DNA of 64,000 nt from Nitrospira sp. (GTDB lineage Bacteria; Nitrospirota; Thermodesulfovibrionia; Thermodesulfovibrionales; Dissulfurispiraceae), in the NCBI GenBank assembly GCA_002634385.1, contig NSJL01000016.1, positions 1 through 64,000 of the forward strand, given 5' to 3'. The notes below the pieces were generated by a model that ran no database searches, had not been told where the DNA came from, and saw only the letters and a program-made list of their open reading frames with translations. The translations under genes and the position numbers were made by a program. This document shows, one piece after another, positions 59,184 through 64,000 of this stretch. How positions within the stretch are numbered: the first letter of the stretch is position 1; each line of letters starts with the position of its first letter.

Positions 59184-59838
59184 TATACCCTCCCTTCCTG
59201 CGGGAATTGATGTTGATTCCGAAGGTCAGGGCCTGCTTCCCGTGTTCGCCGGTATAGGTAAGCCGCACCCGCTCGGGGAGCGAGAGCTTTTTCCCCGCGT
59301 CGAAATCGCGGAACCACCCGCTCTTCTGCTCCGGGGTATCGTACCCGTAAAAGCCCATCCCCACATTCTCCACATCCTCCAGCAGCACGATGGAGTTTCC
59401 CTTCCGGTGGGCGCCGAGAAGGAAGTCCCTCTCCAGATCCTTGAGGCTCTTCGTATAGACGGGGAGCTCATAGTATACAAGGGCGTACTTTCCGGCCCCC
59501 CTCCTCTCCTTCACGATCCAGACGGCGACGGGCATATCCCCGGCAAGGGGTGACAGGGACACGTAGGAGATCCGCTCCTGGCTGCCGTAAAAGTAGGGGA
59601 ACCAATCCCCGTTCTCCCTGCGCACGTAATAGTCGAGCACGGAACCGAAGCTGCCGTCGATCCAGAGGCCCTTCGCCCTGTCCCAGAAATTGATCCCCTT
59701 CTCCATCAGGCCGTGGTACTGCTTCAGTCCCTGGTTGAGGGCCATGGTCGCAAGCAGCACCATGGAGCTGAAGATCGCCATCGCCACCAGCACCTCGAGG
59801 AGGGTATAGCCTTTAGAATACTTCTGTGACGGATACAT
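59170..59838 (-). CDS. gspJ: Type II secretion minor pseudopilin GspJ
   Basis: 222 residues from ATG 59838 (GGAG upstream), which leaves a short leader SQKYSKG before YTLLEVLVAMAIFSSMVLLA; Glu at +5 is present. The C-terminal globular domain carries DWFPYFYGSQERISYVSLSP and LEDVENVGMGFYGYDTPEQK, as in GspJ. Processed by a prepilin peptidase not in this window. Overlaps both neighbouring pseudopilin genes. Confidence 0.88.
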   Translation of the reverse strand: MYPSQKYSKGYTLLEVLVAMAIFSSMVLLATMALNQGLKQYHGLMEKGINFWDRAKGLWIDGSFGSVLDYYVRRENGDWFPYFYGSQERISYVSLSPLAGDMPVAVWIVKERRGAGKYALVYYELPVYTKSLKDLERDFLLGAHRKGNSIVLLEDVENVGMGFYGYDTPEQKSGWFRDFDAGKKLSLPERVRLTYTGEHGKQALTFGININSRRKGGYNEVY

Positions 59839-60244
59839 CCGTTTTGACGCTCCTGAAGAAATCCATCTCATACTCCCTGCCCAGTCTCTTGAAATCGAGC
59901 CGCAGGCTCACCCGGTACAGGAATACCTCGTAGGGGGACTGCACACTCCCTTCCGGGGAGTCGTAGACAGGCCTGCCCTTTTCGACGAGCTTCGCCTCCC
60001 ACCGCAGGGTCACCCCGTCGCCCATATCCTCCGTTCCTTCCTTTCTTTCGAGATCGAGGGACCGGAGCAGGGCGACCGCCAGGGGGAGCTTGGCGGAGAG
60101 GACATTGGAGTCGTTCGCCCTTTCGAGATGCTCGAACCCCATCTTGAAAAGGTACATGGTGGCGGCAATGCTTGCGGTCAGGATCAGCCCCGCGATGAGG
60201 ACCTCCAGGATCAGGAAACCCCTCTCGTTCCGCGCCTCCCGCAT
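59813..60244 (-). CDS. gspI: Type II secretion minor pseudopilin GspI
   Basis: 143 residues from ATG 60244, with AAGGAG ten bases upstream; a GTG ten codons earlier would give a less usual leader. Prepilin site NERG-FLILEVLIAGLILTA with Glu at +5. A short C-terminal domain with VTLRWEAKLVEKGRPVYD and VSLRLDFKRLGREYEM matches GspI/PilV-type proteins. Expected to initiate the pseudopilus tip with GspJ and GspK. Confidence 0.85.
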   Translation of the reverse strand: MREARNERGFLILEVLIAGLILTASIAATMYLFKMGFEHLERANDSNVLSAKLPLAVALLRSLDLERKEGTEDMGDGVTLRWEAKLVEKGRPVYDSPEGSVQSPYEVFLYRVSLRLDFKRLGREYEMDFFRSVKTDVSVTEVF

Positions 60245-60310
60245 CCACCGATTCTCCTTCCCCGAAGTCCTCACTCCTTCCTCCTCACCGCCGATTCCTC
60301 CGCCGCCGCT

Positions 60311-60706
60311 CTATGCGGCCTTCAGGGTAAGGCCTCCCAGGGGCGCCTGCACGATAACCAGGAAAGTGTTATTGTCAGCGTAGATTTTGATTTCGCCGCC
60401 CGACGTGGTGCCCATCCGGTAGAATTTGATGGGAGAGACCATCTGGATAAAAAGATCCCCCAACCCGTCCACCTCGCGTCCGTCGACGAGCATCTTTCCG
60501 TCCCTTGCCTGGATGAGCCGCTCCTGCCCGTAGAGAAAGGATTCCCTGCGCAGGGAGGAGACGAGGGCCAGGACCTTCTCTGCCTTCAGGGAAGCCTGAT
60601 ACCGCTGGTACATGGAGTAAGAGACCGGAAGGCTTACGGAGAAGAGCATGCCGATAAGGGTGATTACCAGCAGCAGCTCGATGAGGGTGAAGCCTTTCCT
60701 GTTCAC
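60311..60706 (-). CDS. gspH: Type II secretion minor pseudopilin GspH
   Basis: 131 residues. Prepilin site NRKG-FTLIELLLVITLIGML with Glu at +5. The rest follows the GspH/FimT pattern: LALVSSLRRESFLYGQERLI, then LVDGREVDGLGDLF, and a C-terminal beta sheet. The GTG start overlaps the gspF stop by four bases (GTGA). It probably links the major pseudopilin to the tip complex. Confidence 0.88.
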   Translation of the reverse strand: MNRKGFTLIELLLVITLIGMLFSVSLPVSYSMYQRYQASLKAEKVLALVSSLRRESFLYGQERLIQARDGKMLVDGREVDGLGDLFIQMVSPIKFYRMGTTSGGEIKIYADNNTFLVIVQAPLGGLTLKAA

Positions 60707-61902
60707 AGCTTTATGTTCCCCGCGCTCATCACCGTAAGAATAAGGGAGATGACGATGAAGCCCACAATGATCCCGGTGAACGTAATCACGATGGGCTCCA
60801 CCAGGGCGAGCACCCTTTTGGTAGTATTCCTGAACCGCTCATCAAACACCTGGTGGATCTCGAAGAAGATCTCTTTCAGGTTCCCGCTCTCCTCCCCCAC
60901 CCGGAGCATGTTGGGCACGATCTCCGGGAGGAGCCTGATCCGGGAGAAGACGTCGGCAATGCCCTTTCCCTCCTTTATCTGATCGATGGCCGGTTCGACG
61001 GCCTCGCGTATCCGCCGGTCCATGATCACCCCCGTCGACAGTTTCAGCGCATTGATGAAGGCGATACCGCTGTTGAGCATGGAGTACATGGAATAGGAGA
61101 ACCGCGAGAGCTCGAGGTAGAGGATCAGCCTGCCGACGAGGGGAAGAAAGATAAGATACGAGTATGCCTTCGCCAAAAGCCTGCGCGTATTGACCACCTT
61201 CATCATAATAAAGACGAGCACGACGGAGAGGAGGAGGAAATACATATTCGTAAGGCTGAGGAAGTTGCCGATGGTGTAGAGTATCTTCGCCGCCAGGGGG
61301 AGAGTAGCCTCGTTCTTCCCGAAAATGCTGAAGAACCGCGGAATGATGAACTTGAAAATAACGAAGACGGTGAGGAGGCTCGCCCCGATGAGGAAGGTGG
61401 GATACGTGAGGGCGTTCTTGATCTCTCCCTTGAACTGGATCTGGAACCGCAGGTATTCGGCGATATTCTCGAAAGCCGACCGGATATCCCCCACGCTCTC
61501 CCCCGCCCGGAGCATGGTGGTGGTGAGCAGGCTGAAGCGCCCGGTATCGGCAAAGGCCTGGGCGATGGTCTTCCCGGCCCGCACATCCTTGAGGATTTCG
61601 GAGAGGTTCTCCTTCAGCGCAGGGGAGGAGAGGGAGCTGCTGATGATCTCGAGCGCCCTGTCGATCTTGATCCCCGATTTGAGGAGAATGCTCATCTCGC
61701 GGAACAGGTTGTACAGGTCGGCATCCTTCACGCCCTTTCTGAAGGACCGCTTCCGCGCAGGGCGCACCGCTCGCGCCCTGAGCTCCACAATGGTGAGGTC
61801 CCTCTCCTTCAGGAGTGCCCGGGCCTCCGTGACCCCTTCGGCAGGCACCGTCCCCGTGATATTCCTCCCGGCGGGGTCCAGGCACCGGTATTCGAAATCC
61901 AT
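60703..61902 (-). CDS. gspF: Type II secretion inner-membrane platform protein GspF
   Basis: 399 residues, standard GspF length. Two GspF domains: SILLKSGIKIDRALEIISSS with MLRAGESVGDIRSAFENIAE in the first, and SGIAFINALKLSTGVIMDRR with MLRVGEESGNLKEIFFEIHQ in the second. Three membrane helices (about 170, 220 and 375; YPTFLIGASLLTVFVIFKFI). It couples the GspE ATPase to pseudopilus growth. One-base overlap with gspE. Confidence 0.93.
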   Translation of the reverse strand: MDFEYRCLDPAGRNITGTVPAEGVTEARALLKERDLTIVELRARAVRPARKRSFRKGVKDADLYNLFREMSILLKSGIKIDRALEIISSSLSSPALKENLSEILKDVRAGKTIAQAFADTGRFSLLTTTMLRAGESVGDIRSAFENIAEYLRFQIQFKGEIKNALTYPTFLIGASLLTVFVIFKFIIPRFFSIFGKNEATLPLAAKILYTIGNFLSLTNMYFLLLSVVLVFIMMKVVNTRRLLAKAYSYLIFLPLVGRLILYLELSRFSYSMYSMLNSGIAFINALKLSTGVIMDRRIREAVEPAIDQIKEGKGIADVFSRIRLLPEIVPNMLRVGEESGNLKEIFFEIHQVFDERFRNTTKRVLALVEPIVITFTGIIVGFIVISLILTVMSAGNIKL

Positions 61903-63584
61903 CAGCTCACCCTCAGTATCTCTTCCACGGTGGTGAAGCCTTTCATCACCTTCAGCATTCCGTCTTCCCGGAGAGTCCTGAAGGCATGCCGCTCCCGGAG
62001 CTGCGCCCGCAGCGTCTCGAGGGAACGGGTCCTGAGAAAGGACTCCTTGAGGTCATCGGTATATTCGAAGCACTCGAAGATGGACATCCGGCCCTTGTAC
62101 CCCGTCCCGGCGCAGGCCGGGCAGCCCCTGCCCTTCCTGAACGCCATTCCGCCGTCCAGCAGGTGCCGGTGCTCGGCGTACAGCTCCCGCAGGCCGTATT
62201 CCTTCAGCACCTCTTCGGACAGGGAGTGCTCCTCGCTGCACCGGGCGCAGTTCCTCCGGATGATGCGCTGCGCAATCACCCCGATGACCGATGCGTTGAG
62301 GAGGTAATCCTCGAGCCCCATCTCCATGAGACGGAAGAGGCTGCCGGGCGAATCGTTGGTATGGAGGGTCGAAAGGACCAGGTGGCCCGTCAGCGCGGAG
62401 TGGATCGAGATCTCCGCCGTCTCCCTGTCCCTGATTTCTCCCACCATGATAACGTCGGGGTCGTGCCGGAGAATCGACCGGAGGGCGGAGGCGAAAGTCA
62501 GTCCGATGTCGGACTTCACCTGGATCTGGTTGATCCCCTCGATCTGGTACTCCACCGGGTCCTCCACGGTGATGATCTTCCTGTCCGTGTTGTTCAGCCG
62601 GGTGAGCATGGAGTACAGGGAGGTGGTCTTCCCCGACCCGGTGGGACCGGTGACCAGGAGGATGCCGTACGGCCGCGCGATAAGGTCGATCACCGTCTTC
62701 GCGTGGTCCCGCTCGATTCCCAGCTGCATGATGTCGAAGGTGAGCCTTTCGCGGTAGAGGAGCCGCAGGACGACGCTCTCGCCCTTCACCATGGGAATGG
62801 AGGAGACCCGGATATCGAGGAAAACGGAGGCGATCTTGGTGCTGAACTTCCCGTCCTGGGGCAGTCTCTTCTCCGCGATGTCCAGGCTCGAGAGCAGCTT
62901 TATGCGGGAGACCGTGGCAAGATAGAACGCCTCATCGAGGGATTCGATATCGTGGAGGATGCCGTCGATCCGGAAGCGTATCCGGTAAGTAGCGCCCACC
63001 GGCTCGATATGGATATCCGTCGTCCTGAGCTCCACCGCCCTGCTCAGCAGCGTATTCAGGAATTTGATCACCGGGGCCTCGAAGGCCATCTCCTTCAGCC
63101 TCTCCGGCGAATCCTCCACCTGGAGGGAGACGAAGGTGCTGTCACGGTCTCCGGAATAGGTTTTCGAGAGGTCCTTGACCTTCTGCTCCGTGGAGAGGAG
63201 AGTGGCGACGGAGTAGTTCGAGCTCCGGATCACATACTCCTCGACGGAATTGTTCAGCGGGTCACTGGTGACAAAAGTGATAACGCCCTTCTCCCGGTCG
63301 AACCCGACGGGAATGAAATGGTTCCGCACCATGAAATCCAGGTCCAGTTCCTGGGAAAGGGAGGCGGCCACGCTCTCGCGGTCCGCGGCAGTGTCGTCTT
63401 CATGATAAAGGGGAATTCGTAACTGGTCCGACAGCGCCCGGACGAGCTGGGTTTCGGTGATAATGCCCTGCTGGATGAGGATCTGCCCCAGGTAACCGCC
63501 TACCTGCTTCTGGACTGTCAGGGCCCTCTCGATCTCTTCCTGCCTGATACCGAAGAGGGATGTCAGGATCTCGCCTAAGAGCAT
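61902..63584 (-). CDS. gspE: Type II secretion ATPase GspE
   Basis: 560 residues. The N-terminal MshEN/N1E-type domain starts LLGEILTSLFGIRQEEIERA with GQILIQQGIITETQLVRALS. Catalytic core: Walker A GPTGSGKTTSLYSMLTRL, Asp box ITVEDPVEYQIEGINQIQV, Walker B ILRHDPDVIMVGEIRDRETA, His box LTGHLVLSTLHTND. The zinc-binding four-Cys element is CARCSEEH and CPACAGTGYKGR, as in GspE/PilB. It powers pseudopilus assembly from the cytoplasm. Three bases after gspG. Confidence 0.95.
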   Translation of the reverse strand: MLLGEILTSLFGIRQEEIERALTVQKQVGGYLGQILIQQGIITETQLVRALSDQLRIPLYHEDDTAADRESVAASLSQELDLDFMVRNHFIPVGFDREKGVITFVTSDPLNNSVEEYVIRSSNYSVATLLSTEQKVKDLSKTYSGDRDSTFVSLQVEDSPERLKEMAFEAPVIKFLNTLLSRAVELRTTDIHIEPVGATYRIRFRIDGILHDIESLDEAFYLATVSRIKLLSSLDIAEKRLPQDGKFSTKIASVFLDIRVSSIPMVKGESVVLRLLYRERLTFDIMQLGIERDHAKTVIDLIARPYGILLVTGPTGSGKTTSLYSMLTRLNNTDRKIITVEDPVEYQIEGINQIQVKSDIGLTFASALRSILRHDPDVIMVGEIRDRETAEISIHSALTGHLVLSTLHTNDSPGSLFRLMEMGLEDYLLNASVIGVIAQRIIRRNCARCSEEHSLSEEVLKEYGLRELYAEHRHLLDGGMAFRKGRGCPACAGTGYKGRMSIFECFEYTDDLKESFLRTRSLETLRAQLRERHAFRTLREDGMLKVMKGFTTVEEILRVS

Positions 63585-63586
63585 CG

Positions 63587-63982
63587 CTACCAGTTCTTTA
63601 TGATTTTCTCATCGAGCTTGCCGTTGGGACCGAGGGAATACAGGTCGAAAGGTCCGTGCTCCCCGGGGCACTTGTACTGGTAATCCCGCCCCCATGCGTC
63701 CTTGGGGAGCTCCTGCTTCGAGAGGTACGGCCCCCTCCATTTCGGGTCGGTGGAGGTCAACAGCTCGGAAAGGTCCTTCGGGCATCTCCCGGCATCGAGG
63801 ACAAAGGACTGGACACCGGAGGAGAGCATTTCCACCTGCGCCTTGGAGATCTCCTCCTTCGACCTCTCGAATTTGCCGAGGAGGTTGGGAGCCACGAGGG
63901 AAGCGATCAGGCCGATGATCATCACCACGATCAGTATCTCGATAAGGGTAAACCCGCTCTCGTTCCGTATCCTTTTCTTCAT
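63587..63982 (-). CDS. gspG: Type II secretion major pseudopilin GspG
   Basis: 131 residues from ATG 63982, with GAGGTGA five bases upstream; a GTG three codons earlier is the alternative. Prepilin site NESG-FTLIEILIVVMIIGLI with Glu at +5. The GspG calcium-loop region is present (DPKWRGPYLSKQELPKDAWG then RDYQYKCPGEHGPFDLYS). It is the main subunit of the pseudopilus. The operon promoter lies beyond the window edge. Confidence 0.93.
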   Translation of the reverse strand: MKKRIRNESGFTLIEILIVVMIIGLIASLVAPNLLGKFERSKEEISKAQVEMLSSGVQSFVLDAGRCPKDLSELLTSTDPKWRGPYLSKQELPKDAWGRDYQYKCPGEHGPFDLYSLGPNGKLDEKIIKNW

Positions 63983-64000
63983 CACTCTCACCTCAACGAA

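Overview
The window is a 64 kb piece of a GC-rich Gram-negative chromosome. The genes (lipoprotein secretin, heptose-nucleotide synthesis, AsnB, SLH-domain protein) and the many short intergenic repeats fit Nitrospirota or Desulfobacterota, but no rRNA or housekeeping marker is present, so the lineage is a guess. Almost everything is on the minus strand; only two adjacent genes (47500-49992) are on the plus strand.

Layout by decreasing coordinate, in the direction of transcription. (1) 63982-53597: a type II secretion operon, gspG-E-F-H-I-J-K, then a repeat island, then gspL-M-C-D. (2) 52893-50977: a strongly expressed secreted protein with a consensus promoter, long leader and intrinsic terminator. 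(3) 50862-50093: an AbrB-type antitoxin with a PIN toxin that carries a zinc ribbon. (4) 49992-47500 (plus strand): an exported small protein and a polytopic membrane protein. (5) 47242-about 19600: a very long surface-glycan locus behind a TTGACA promoter. It holds a complete GDP-D-glycero-D-manno-heptose set (gmhA, gmhB, hddA, hddC), a GDP-mannose-dehydratase-like enzyme, two different split thiamine-diphosphate enzymes, an RmlC-like epimerase, three short-chain dehydrogenases lacking the catalytic Tyr, a DegT aminotransferase, two radical SAM/SPASM proteins, AsnB, a GNAT, WbqC, two LPG-synthase-type flippase-like proteins and several glycosyltransferases. (6) 18731-16563: a secreted BACON/SLH protein interrupted by an in-frame TGA. 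(7) 16562-15801: a Phd/PIN toxin-antitoxin pair with a visible promoter-operator. (8) 15587-151: large multidomain glycan-assembly proteins that share coiled coils and a conserved W/YY/RDRLLP hinge, including a 1238-residue pyruvyltransferase-GT2-GT2-methyltransferase-coiled-coil protein.

The likely joint function is synthesis of an unusual, possibly branched and amidated, heptose-containing surface polysaccharide. No wzm/wzt, wzx/wzy or waaL is visible, so export and ligation genes lie elsewhere.

The most unusual feature is the repeat architecture. Several repeat families occupy the gaps between co-directional genes and repeatedly bracket discrete cassettes: a DUF559 endonuclease gene between inverted palindromic arms; a four-helix-bundle gene between hexamer arrays; a five-gene glycan module between two direct 170-bp TIR elements; an SDR-methyltransferase pair between inverted 95-bp repeats; and gspL-M-C-D between inverted 119-bp repeats that match at 116 of 119 positions. 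Two reading-frame breaks at homopolymers (A10 and T7) and one in-frame stop may be phase variation, slippage or assembly errors.
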